Made by a program: the position numbers and the translations under genes. The notes under the pieces are model-generated. The model was given only the letters and a program-made list of their open reading frames with translations, was not told where the DNA came from and ran no database searches. From assembly GCA_964434775.1 (NCBI GenBank), contig CAYSWH010000009.1, positions 1-46,634 on the forward strand: DNA of 46,634 bases. Direction: 5' to 3'. This stretch comes from CAYSWH01 sp964434775 (lineage in GTDB: Bacteria; Patescibacteriota; JACMRA01). Positions 33,626-41,263 of the stretch are shown in pieces (position 1 is the first letter of the stretch; each line of letters opens with the position of its first letter).

Positions 33626-33654
33626 ACAGTACCACAAAATCAAGGTTTTGTCAA
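33626..33654 (-). promoter_or_regulatory. Promoter of the candidate small RNA
   Basis: On the minus strand: TTGACA (33654-33649), exactly 17 bp, TACTGT (33631-33626). It reads away from the GNAT gene and into the RNA unit. Confidence 0.65.
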
Positions 33655-33696
33655 GTTCCTTGTAAGGCTGGTTTGTAAAGGCTCCAGAAGATTTGG

Positions 33697-33725
33697 TTTA
33701 CATTTTTCTCAAAGTATATTTTAAT
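33697..33725 (+). promoter_or_regulatory. Promoter of the GNAT gene
   Basis: TTTACA (33697-33702), 17-bp spacer, TTTAAT (33720-33725). The leader is about 18 nt to the ATG at 33750. This promoter overlaps the in-frame upstream TTG, which argues against that start. Confidence 0.6.
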
Positions 33726-33749
33726 AACTTGGTAGTAATTTGTAAAAAT

Positions 33750-34331
33750 ATGCCCGCTTTTATTCCGGGAGAGGTAGTCAAAGTCTTTACTGACAAGCAA
33801 GGGGAGGAGGTCATCTTGCGTCACCCGGAGTGGACGGATCTTGATGATTTGCTGGAATATATCAACGAACTTTCCAAGGAACAGACTTTTATCAATTTTT
33901 GTGGAGAGGAGATAACCCGGGATCAGGAGATCGAGTTTCTCAAGGGAGTGCTGGAAAAATCCGAAAAGCAGCAGGCGGTATATTTGGTTGCTGAAGCCAA
34001 AGGAAGGATCATAGGTACTTCAGCCGTAGAGCAAAACCTGACGGACATAAATCGTGGTAAACACGTCGGCAAATTTGGTGTCTCTCTAAAAAAAGACTAC
34101 CGCAGGCGAGGAATCGGCAAAGCCCTATCTCAAACGGCAATAATAGAAGCCAAAGAGAGAATTCCGGGACTGAGGCTCATAATCCTTGATGTTTTTGAAC
34201 CTAATCAAATCGGGCAAGACTTGTACCGTAAGCTGGGCTTCGTCCAATCCGGCAGATTACCCGGTGGCGTTTGGCACATCGATAAATATGTAGATAAAAT
34301 CCAAATGTATTTGAAAGTTGGAGGAGAGTAA
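33750..34331 (+). CDS. GNAT-family N-acetyltransferase
   Basis: This 193-aa acetyl-CoA-dependent transferase shows motif A as KFGVSLKKDYRRRGIGKALSQ (the R-R-x-G-I-G acetyl-CoA loop) and motif B as LDVFEPNQIGQDLYRKLGFV. The N-terminal part VILRHPEWTDLDDLLEYINEL fits the GNAT start, similar to ribosomal-protein or amine acetyltransferases. The substrate is not identifiable. A TTG 57 nt upstream is in frame but lies inside the promoter, so ATG at 33750 is chosen. It is a single-gene unit with palindromic repeats after it. Confidence 0.88.
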   Translation: MPAFIPGEVVKVFTDKQGEEVILRHPEWTDLDDLLEYINELSKEQTFINFCGEEITRDQEIEFLKGVLEKSEKQQAVYLVAEAKGRIIGTSAVEQNLTDINRGKHVGKFGVSLKKDYRRRGIGKALSQTAIIEAKERIPGLRLIILDVFEPNQIGQDLYRKLGFVQSGRLPGGVWHIDKYVDKIQMYLKVGGE

Positions 34332-34349
34332 AACTTCTATCTCTCTGTT

Positions 34350-34403
34350 AATTGAACCGCAAGGGTTCCTCTATGCGGTCATTGTGAACTTGTTTCGGAA
34401 TCC
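34350..34403. repeat. Short palindromic repeat copy 4
   Basis: A GAACC-gcaag-GGTTC hairpin (34352-34366) is followed by a single gaacttgtttcggaatcc half module. The aagggttcctcta part recurs at 35351-35363. Confidence 0.6.
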
Positions 34404-34482
34404 AAAAACAAAAGTTTGCCCTGGACGAATTATGCAAAAGATGTTAAGATAATAAACAAAAACCATACAAAGCCGTTTTTTT

Positions 34483-35280
34483 ATGAATATCAAAGTAAAA
34501 ATTGGACTTTTAACAGCCACAGTCTTAATCTTCTCAGCCATCGGTCTCTACGGTAGTCTCTACGTATTTACTGCTCCAAGCATTCGCCAACCGACCTTCA
34601 CTCACCATCATTTTAGGATGCAGCTAATTATTGACGGAGAAAAGGTAAATTTTGGAGAAGACCGCTTTCAAGAGCCTACTCCGGGGGGTAATGTTTGTAA
34701 CTCCGGGCTTACGGAAACTCCCGTCCACTTTCACGACAACAAAGACCAGATAGTACATATTCACTGGGGTGGGATAACCGGCGGTCAAGTTCTTAAATAT
34801 TATGGCTTGAATTTAATCGGCGGTAACGACGATCACCTCGGCTATCAATTTGAAGATGCAGTATATCAAAAAAGAGTCAACATCAACGGTAGACATTTTG
34901 GAGACTTACAGGAAGAAATAATCAAAAGAGAAAAAGACTTGTTTGTTTACAAAGGAGATGAAAATTCTTATATCAAAGTTGAACCGGAAGAGTTTTTGGA
35001 CAAAACTCTGGAAGACTTTTTTGAAGCTGATTTACCTTATCAAAAACACTCTCACAAACTTGAAAAAAACCTAATATCCTTGTTAAGTCTACCCGTAACC
35101 GCTCACGACCATGGTCAGGATGAAGAAAATGAAGAATATACCCAGGAAGAGCTCAAGGAACTCAATCACCTAATCGGTAACGTGGTTATATTTATACAAA
35201 ACCAAGAACCGGAGGAAAGTAAGATCAAAAAGAGGTTTGATAACCTGGAACCTTTAGAACAAAGCATTTGCGGAGGATAA
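34483..35280 (+). CDS. Membrane-anchored His-rich protein, CPR-type family
   Basis: The 265-aa protein has an N-terminal signal anchor (about 7-30) and an outside domain. Histidine clusters stand out: HHH (41-43), HFHDN (82-86), HIHW (92-95) and AHDHG near 210. The segment FRMQLIIDGEKVNF, the TPVHFHDNKDQIVHIHWGG core and YKGDENSY are, as far as I remember, shared by unnamed proteins in many CPR genomes. The His pairs suggest metal binding (Zn, Cu or Ni) at the cell surface; no catalytic family is known to me. Cys residues at about 72 and near the C-terminus could form a disulfide. A -10-like TAAGAT lies 35 nt upstream. Confidence 0.7.
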   Translation: MNIKVKIGLLTATVLIFSAIGLYGSLYVFTAPSIRQPTFTHHHFRMQLIIDGEKVNFGEDRFQEPTPGGNVCNSGLTETPVHFHDNKDQIVHIHWGGITGGQVLKYYGLNLIGGNDDHLGYQFEDAVYQKRVNINGRHFGDLQEEIIKREKDLFVYKGDENSYIKVEPEEFLDKTLEDFFEADLPYQKHSHKLEKNLISLLSLPVTAHDHGQDEENEEYTQEELKELNHLIGNVVIFIQNQEPEESKIKKRFDNLEPLEQSICGG

Positions 35281-35408
35281 GGCGTAAAAAATATTAATTT
35301 CACTCCGAATTTTTAGGAATTTATGGATATTTTTGTCCGTTAAACTGAAACACAAGGGTTCCTCTACACCGTAAGCTTCGGTTTGTTTTGAAAAAGCAAA
35401 TTTTTTCT

Positions 35409-35440
35409 AATTTTGCATTTTGCATTCTTCATTTTACATT
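35409..35440. repeat. TTTGCATT-type dispersed repeat, copy 2
   Basis: Units ttttgcattttgcattcttcattttac, intergenic; compare 9305-9339 and 37001-37033. Confidence 0.5.
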
Positions 35441-35531
35441 ATATTAAATTCCCTACCCTTGACCAAACTTACAAAATGTATCAAGGTTTTATTCTAAAGT
35501 TTAATTATTACTACTTGGGAAATACAACACC

Positions 35532-35651
35532 ATGAAGTTTGAAGAAAGCGATGATCAACCTCCTCAGCGAGTTTTGAAAATACAAATATCAATGCAATAT
35601 TTTGTATCCCGTCGGATTATTTCCAGCCTGCCTTTTGCAGGTCTTTTTTAA
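35532..35651 (+). other. Possible small ORF or small RNA ending in a terminator
   Basis: In the 426-bp gap before the CNNM gene, ATG at 35532 opens a 39-codon frame whose TAA lies inside the T run of a terminator (35627-35649). The peptide (starts MKFEESDDQPPQR) has no known family. The same stretch could be the end of a small RNA; a TTGACC at 35459-35464 lacks a good -10. The interval also holds a TTTGCATT repeat. Confidence 0.3.
35627..35649 (+). terminator. Rho-independent terminator in the gap before the CNNM gene
   Basis: CCTGC/GCAGG stem, loop CTTTT, then TCTTTTTT. It shields the CNNM gene from upstream transcription. Confidence 0.75.
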
Positions 35652-35706
35652 TGGATAAGATATAAAAAATTACTTTAACTAGCTCATCAGATTAACCTTA
35701 CTAATA

Positions 35707-36984
35707 ATGCCCATAGATACCGAACTGCTTATAATTATATTTAATATTTCTCTGTTACTTTTTCTCTCAGGCCTATTCTCCGGAGCTGAAACTGCCTATA
35801 CTACTCTCTCCCCGGCCAAAGTTGAAGCCATAAAGGAAGACGGAAAATTTGGTTCCAACATTATCCCAAAACTGTACGCCAAGCTGGATATGGTAATTAC
35901 CCTGACCTTGGTTTTAAGCAACACCGTAAATATATATCTTAGTGCCTATATCACGGTCTTGGTTACCAAGGCTTTTGGTGAAGGAGTAGGTTTCTCATAT
36001 GCGGTTTTTATTGGTACAATTTTAATTCTTATTCTGGGTGAAATTATCCCCAAGAAAATTGCTATATTATTCTCTACCGAGCTATGTAGATTTACTGCTC
36101 ACATCATTTATACCTTGTATTACATCATGTATCCGATTGTGCTACCGGTAAATAAAATCATGGTCTTGATGGACAAGCTTGGAAAAAATAGGAATCAAAC
36201 CTCCGAGGCCGAAATTAAAGCTCTGCTTTCTATCGGTGAGAAGGACGGAGCCCTGCAAACCAAAGAACATCAAATGATGAGAAAATTACTCCAGCTAAAT
36301 GACAAAGAGGTAAGTGATATAATGATTCCCAGAGGTGATATTGTTTCTGTAAAAGCAAGTACCAAATTAAGAGAAGTGGTAAGAGTGGCTACCAAAAACC
36401 GCCTTAGCAGAATTCCGATTTATTACGAACATGTCAGTGATATAGATAGCGTTGTTACAATGCCGGAAATAACTGCTCTAATGCTTAACAAGGAAAACCT
36501 GGACAAGCCGGTAAGTGAATTTACCACCAAAAAAGCCTTCAAAGTTCCGGAGACCAAAATAATTGATGATCTGTTTTTTGAATTTCAGAAAAAGAGGGTT
36601 CATCTGGCTATCGTTCTCGATGAATATGGAGAAACCAGTGGCGTAGTTACTTTGGAAGATATTGTAGAAGAAATTTTTGGAGAAATCGAAGACGAGACGG
36701 ACATCAAAGAAATAAAAATTAGGAAAATAGGCAAAATCGAAGCTCACGCCGACGGCACTACGAGTCTGGCCGAAATCAGCGAAACCCTGAAGGTAAACTT
36801 TGGTGATGAATACCCGGAAAATAAAAGCATTTCATGGCTTGTTCTGGAGATATTACATAGATTTCCAAATCAAGGTGAGAAAATCGGAATACCCGGAACC
36901 AAACTGGAGGTGACTATCCTTGATATGGACGAGGAATACATCGATCTCGTCGGCTTAAAACTCAAACCTGAGGTATTTAAGTAA
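35707..36984 (+). CDS. CNNM/CorC (HlyC) family membrane protein
   Basis: This 425-aa protein has the full order of the family: a DUF21 membrane domain with about four helices (1-150), with SGLFSGAETAYTTLSPAKVEA as the family start and GEIIPKKIA as the conserved turn. A CBS pair follows (about 205-330, with MIPRGDIVSV and LSRIPIYYE), then a C-terminal CorC_HlyC domain (about 345-420). DEYGETSGVVTLEDIVEEIFGEI is the strong signature. Members export or sense Mg2+ or other divalent ions; the old name hemolysin is misleading. The ATG start is clear. It is a single gene followed by a 171-bp gap with the dnaX promoter. Confidence 0.95.
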   Translation: MPIDTELLIIIFNISLLLFLSGLFSGAETAYTTLSPAKVEAIKEDGKFGSNIIPKLYAKLDMVITLTLVLSNTVNIYLSAYITVLVTKAFGEGVGFSYAVFIGTILILILGEIIPKKIAILFSTELCRFTAHIIYTLYYIMYPIVLPVNKIMVLMDKLGKNRNQTSEAEIKALLSIGEKDGALQTKEHQMMRKLLQLNDKEVSDIMIPRGDIVSVKASTKLREVVRVATKNRLSRIPIYYEHVSDIDSVVTMPEITALMLNKENLDKPVSEFTTKKAFKVPETKIIDDLFFEFQKKRVHLAIVLDEYGETSGVVTLEDIVEEIFGEIEDETDIKEIKIRKIGKIEAHADGTTSLAEISETLKVNFGDEYPENKSISWLVLEILHRFPNQGEKIGIPGTKLEVTILDMDEEYIDLVGLKLKPEVFK

Positions 36985-37000
36985 AGTCTTGAATATTGAT

Positions 37001-37033
37001 AATTTTTCATTTTGCATTCTTAATTTTGAATTA
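37001..37033. repeat. TTTGCATT-type dispersed repeat, copy 3
   Basis: Units ttttcattttgcattcttaattttgaa, intergenic, related to the copies at 9.3 and 35.4 kb. Confidence 0.5.
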
Positions 37034-37093
37034 TTCTCATAGCATACTGCAAACCGAAGTTCCGCTGCCGGAACACCCAACCACAAACCTTCC

Positions 37094-37121
37094 TTGACAA
37101 GCCTGCAAAAGCTGATAAGTT
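37094..37121 (+). promoter_or_regulatory. Probable promoter of dnaX
   Basis: TTGACA (37094-37099), 16-bp spacer, TAAGTT (37116-37121). The -10 is weak; the leader is about 28 nt. Confidence 0.4.
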
Positions 37122-37155
37122 TGAGTCTATTGGTAAAAAGTGATTACTCAAATTT

Positions 37156-39057
37156 ATGGCCTGGTACAATAAATATAGACCTCAGTCCTTTGCTGAAGTA
37201 AGCGGCCAAGACTTGGTCAAGTCCGTACTGCAAAACGCTCTCAAAAAAAATCGGATTAAACACGCCTACCTCTTTAGCGGACCTAAAGGAGTGGGAAAGA
37301 CCACCATCGCCAGAATTTTTGCCGGTCAGTTGAATGATTTGAAAGAAAATCCGGAGGCTAAAATTGATATTATTGAAATGGATGCGGCTTCCAATACTTC
37401 CATAGAAGATATCCGTCAACTTACGGAATCTGCCAAAAACCCCCCGATTAGCGGTAAGTATAAAATCTATATTATCGACGAAGTACATATGTTATCCAAG
37501 GCAGCCATGAATGCTCTGCTTAAAATCTTGGAAGAACCCCCCACCTACCTGGTCTTCATGCTGGCTACCACCAACCCGGAAAAACTTATCCCTACCGTCC
37601 TGTCCAGACTTACCAAACTCAACCTCACCAACCACACCGTACAAGATATTTTTACCAGACTCAGACAAATAGCCGATGAAGAGAAGGTTTCTATCGATGA
37701 CGATTCATTGCAATTAATCGCCAAAAGAGCAGAGGGTGGACAACGGGATGCCATCAACCTGCTGGAAACCGTGGCCAGCTATGAACTGGATAATTATAAT
37801 TTGGATACCGTGGCTAGACTTCTCGGTCTTTTACCGGAAGACTTGCTGGAAAACTTAACCAAAGAACTACTCAAAACGGATTTTGCCACCGTACAAGCCG
37901 ATCTGGTTACTCAGCTAGAATCCAAGGGTGTGGACGGAGAAACATTTTTAGTGCAATTTCTGGATTACTTGCTGGAACAAAGTTTTGCCGGCAAGGAAGA
38001 AGTTGGCCCTCTGATTGAACCTGTTTCCTCAGTGCTTAGTCTCAACCTCCCACTCAGTAGTGTAATTTCCGCTTTAGCCATAATTCAAGTAAAAATCAAG
38101 GAAAAAACCCAAGATTCTCCGGTAAAAAAAAAGCAAACTAGCGACTTAACCGGCTTTCGGGAGACAAAAATCGACTATCAGCCTTCCCAAAAAGGAGAAG
38201 AAAGTGAAACCAAAAGTAAAACAGACCTGCATGAAAAGACGGAAGAATCTTTTCAAGAAACTGCCAAAAATGTAGAAACAACGGAAACTCAAGACATCAA
38301 AGAAACTGGCGATAATTCACAAAAAGAATCTGAACCTCAAGAAGAACCGCAAAAAAATTACACCGCAGAGAATCAAGAGAGTAACGAAAAAGTACCAACG
38401 GAAAAGCCTCGTGAAAATGCAAAAACCGAACCCCAAAATAATATGAATTATTCAAAAAATGCTTCGATTAATCCCGGGCAAATTACCTCAGACAAAGATT
38501 TACTGTCCTTCCTCAGTTCCCTACCCGGCAAAACTGACTGTCCTCCGGCTCTAAAAATGTTTATCCAAGACTTACGTGTGGAAATCGACAAGCAAAAACC
38601 GGCGGAAATAACTTTGAGTGTCTCATGTAGTATTTTTCAAACCACTCTCAAATCCCAAAAACTCAACTCCTGGTTAAAGGTTCAACTCCAAGAAAACTTT
38701 GATCAAGAGTTTGTAATTAACACCAAAATAAGACAAGACAAAGAATCTGAAGAGGTAAGTTATGCCGATTCTGAAAATTCAGAAGTTTACCAAAGCGAGA
38801 CACCTGACAACGAATCATATTTTGAGGAAGAAATTAAACCGATTGAAAAAAAAGAAGCAAAAAAAAACCAACATAATCAAAAAGATCTATCCCCTATCGA
38901 AGAAGGTGAAATTTTTTACAAAGTCTATAAAAAACTCCCCGAAAATATACAAAATTCCGGAGTGCCGATCTACTCAGAGACCATCCCCGCACCCGAAGGG
39001 GGGCATCAGCACTGGGATAAACACGCCGAAGAAATGTTTGAATTTGAAGAGGAGTAG
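37156..39057 (+). CDS. dnaX: DNA polymerase III gamma/tau subunit
   Basis: DnaX is the ATPase motor of the clamp loader and joins polymerases at the fork. The 633-aa protein starts MAWYNKYRPQSFAEVSGQ, with Walker A GPKGVGKTT, Walker B IIDEVHML, LLKILEEPP, sensor-1 ATTNPEK and GGQRDAINLLE (sensor 2). The four-cysteine zinc module that normally follows the P-loop is absent (no Cys in the first 350 residues), and the usual SRC motif is SRL. A Glu/Lys/Gln-rich linker (about 330-450) leads to a small folded part (about 455-535) and an acidic tail. No frameshift site for a short gamma form is obvious. Its likely partner is the HolB-like protein at 31.7 kb. Confidence 0.95.
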   Translation: MAWYNKYRPQSFAEVSGQDLVKSVLQNALKKNRIKHAYLFSGPKGVGKTTIARIFAGQLNDLKENPEAKIDIIEMDAASNTSIEDIRQLTESAKNPPISGKYKIYIIDEVHMLSKAAMNALLKILEEPPTYLVFMLATTNPEKLIPTVLSRLTKLNLTNHTVQDIFTRLRQIADEEKVSIDDDSLQLIAKRAEGGQRDAINLLETVASYELDNYNLDTVARLLGLLPEDLLENLTKELLKTDFATVQADLVTQLESKGVDGETFLVQFLDYLLEQSFAGKEEVGPLIEPVSSVLSLNLPLSSVISALAIIQVKIKEKTQDSPVKKKQTSDLTGFRETKIDYQPSQKGEESETKSKTDLHEKTEESFQETAKNVETTETQDIKETGDNSQKESEPQEEPQKNYTAENQESNEKVPTEKPRENAKTEPQNNMNYSKNASINPGQITSDKDLLSFLSSLPGKTDCPPALKMFIQDLRVEIDKQKPAEITLSVSCSIFQTTLKSQKLNSWLKVQLQENFDQEFVINTKIRQDKESEEVSYADSENSEVYQSETPDNESYFEEEIKPIEKKEAKKNQHNQKDLSPIEEGEIFYKVYKKLPENIQNSGVPIYSETIPAPEGGHQHWDKHAEEMFEFEEE

Positions 39058-39140
39058 ATTTTTTATAGCTAAAAAATTTCGATTAGTTTTTAGGAAGTCA
39101 TTTTTGATTCTTATTTTATCAATCAACTCTAAGCACTACT

Positions 39141-39602
39141 ATGAACATGGACATTCCGCCCAAACCTTCAGGTCAAGAAGAGCCAAGAGAGTATCCTCCC
39201 ATAACAATCGGAGACAGGGAGATTAATATTCATATGTGCGTAGCTAAGTTAAAAGAGGGTCCGAAGGATTTTGAACAAATAGCCGCTGATATTTTTGACT
39301 ATTGTATGGTTCTTCTGAAGATTCCGGAAGGATTACTAAGCGATGAAACAGAAAATTCCTGGATAAAAAATGATTTAAGTAAAAAACTATCCGATTTATC
39401 AAGAAGAAAGTTTATAAATACCTTTTGGTTTAATATTCCGAACACCGGCACTCTTCCAAGAATTAGTATAACCATGTCTCGAGAAAAGCAAAAAGTGGAA
39501 ACTATTTATATAACATTCGTAAGTAGTATTGATTCTTTTAAGGAGAATTTTCCTGATACTGATATATGTTATTTAGATCCAAATATTCGAACAAAAGTAT
39601 AA
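39141..39602 (+). CDS. Unknown protein (153 aa)
   Basis: This acidic-to-neutral soluble protein begins with a Pro-rich stretch (MNMDIPPKPSGQEEP). It then reads as alternating helices and strands, with SWIKNDLSKKLSDLSRRKFINTFWFNIP in the middle. A second ATG two codons in is an equally good start. It follows dnaX by 83 nt with no visible terminator except an A/T palindrome, so it may be cotranscribed. No family recognised. Confidence 0.6.
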   Translation: MNMDIPPKPSGQEEPREYPPITIGDREINIHMCVAKLKEGPKDFEQIAADIFDYCMVLLKIPEGLLSDETENSWIKNDLSKKLSDLSRRKFINTFWFNIPNTGTLPRISITMSREKQKVETIYITFVSSIDSFKENFPDTDICYLDPNIRTKV

Positions 39603-39664
39603 GTTTGCAGAAACAGAAAAAACTAGTAAATATATTATTTCCAAACTCAAGATTATAACACAAC

Positions 39665-40834
39665 TTATAAACTACTCTCAATTACAGCCCCGCCTAGTAA
39701 AACCTCTCCATGGTAAAAAACTATACTTTGACCGGGAGCAACTGCCTTAACCGGTTTCAGAAAAGTGATTTCCAGTTTTTGATCGTTTATGATTTTAATT
39801 TCACATTCTTGGGGTTGTTGACGGTATCTAATTTGAGCAGTAGCAGCAAGTAGATTTTTTGAGTGAATATAAGATTCAGCAGCAACCAACCAGTTAGGAT
39901 TAACGGCTAATAATTTTTGACTCTTAATCAACTCCTTTTTGGTTTCATGGACTACCTCCACGGTGTTTTGAGGAATATTTATCTTGGACACATACCAGGG
40001 TCCTCCGGCCAAACCCAATTTTTCCCTTTGCCCAATGGTATAGGTATGAGCTCCCGAATGTTTCCCGAGAATCGCATATTCAGGGTTAGGTCCAAAAGGT
40101 TCTAATTTCTTATTCCGGTAGGCTGTAGATTCTTGAGCAATTTCCCGGCGGCAAATAATCCCCCCTTCTTTTTTACCCAAAACCTGCAACAGTAGCTCCC
40201 TCAGGGGAGTCTCCCCGATAAAGCATAGACCTTGAGAATCCGGTTTTTTGGCAGTTACCAAGTCCAGTTCTTCAGCCTTTTTTCTGACTTCAGCTTTAGT
40301 GGCAAAATCCCCAACCGGCAGAAGAAGGTGATCCAGACATTCCCTATCGATCCGCCACAAAAAGTAACTCTGATCTTTCATTACATCTTTACCTCTAGCC
40401 AAAACCGATTGGCCGTGCCTTTGTAAAATCCGAGCATAGTGACCCGTAGCTACAAAATCCGCCCCCAGTTTCCTGGCCCGTTTATAAAAAACTCCGAATT
40501 TAATGAGAGAGTTGCACATTACATCAGGATTAGGAGTTAAACCCCTGGCATATTCCTCTATCATATAATCCACCACTCCTTGCTTGTACTCTTCCTCAAA
40601 GTCCCATACATAAAAAGAAATATCCAATTTGGCCGCTACCTGCCGAGCATCTTTACTATCCTCCTCCCAAAAGCAACCGTAAAGAGATTTATCCACACCC
40701 AAAGATTCTAAACGATCCAAAGACCAGCACTTCATAAAAACCCCGATTACTTCGTAGCCCTGCTCTTTCAAAACTGCCGCAGCCACCGAGGAATCCACAC
40801 CTCCGCTCATCATTACAAAAACCTTCTTGCCCAT
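39665..40834 (-). CDS. mnmA: tRNA-specific 2-thiouridylase MnmA
   Basis: MnmA thiolates U34 of tRNA-Lys, -Glu and -Gln at the wobble position. The PP-loop SGGVDSS is at 10-16. The catalytic Cys is in NPDVMCN, the persulfide-partner Cys in SQGLCFIG, and ATGHYAR and AHTYTIGQREKLG follow. The C-terminal beta-barrel is complete, with the usual PGQSIVFYHGEVLLGGAVI end. A TTG 18 nt upstream is in frame, but ATG at 40834 directly precedes the conserved KKVFVMMSGG. The 389 aa are normal length. A cysteine desulfurase, the usual sulfur donor, is not in the window. Confidence 0.96.
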   Translation of the reverse strand: MGKKVFVMMSGGVDSSVAAAVLKEQGYEVIGVFMKCWSLDRLESLGVDKSLYGCFWEEDSKDARQVAAKLDISFYVWDFEEEYKQGVVDYMIEEYARGLTPNPDVMCNSLIKFGVFYKRARKLGADFVATGHYARILQRHGQSVLARGKDVMKDQSYFLWRIDRECLDHLLLPVGDFATKAEVRKKAEELDLVTAKKPDSQGLCFIGETPLRELLLQVLGKKEGGIICRREIAQESTAYRNKKLEPFGPNPEYAILGKHSGAHTYTIGQREKLGLAGGPWYVSKINIPQNTVEVVHETKKELIKSQKLLAVNPNWLVAAESYIHSKNLLAATAQIRYRQQPQECEIKIINDQKLEITFLKPVKAVAPGQSIVFYHGEVLLGGAVIESSL

Positions 40835-41008
40835 ACCTTTGAGGTTAATCAAATAATAAAACTATATAATTTATTTACACCTAATAATTATTTTTAGACA
40901 AATGACCTTTTGCGAAACAGGATTTTTGTTCATTATCCGTAGAATAAACTAATGACCTAGCATTTCCGCAAATTCATGTAACCCCTCTATGCAAGTTTTT
41001 TAACTAAT

Positions 41009-41205
41009 ATACCCACCCCTCTTAACCTAGACATTTCAAAATTTACTCTGTCACTTGCCAACTGGTAACCCTGAATTTGCAACCTATCATCCTGAAAAGT
41101 CGACGTTATCCTGAATTTTTTTCAGGATCTATTCAAAGAGATGCCGAAACAAGTTTACCGTGACAAGTCTGTATAGTTTATATTCGGATGGACTATAAAT
41201 CATAC
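41009..41205. repeat. Long intergenic repeat, copy A (near ftsW)
   Basis: About 190 bp with modules acatttca-aatttactctgtcacttgcc, atcctgaaaagtcgacgt, ATCCTGAA/TTCAGGAT, ctattcaaagagat and tatattcg. The same order occurs at 45297-45535. It includes the short palindromes of the other intergenic repeats but is longer, so it is a composite element or a duplicated gap. No ORF inside. Confidence 0.75.
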
Positions 41206-41263
41206 CTGAAAGATAAAAGTAAACTTAAATTGAATTAGTTATTCATGTTTAACTCAACTAAAC

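Noticed and set aside
38762..39226. 154-aa plus-strand ORF over the dnaX end
   Set aside because: Lys/Asn-rich low-complexity shadow of the dnaX linker frame.
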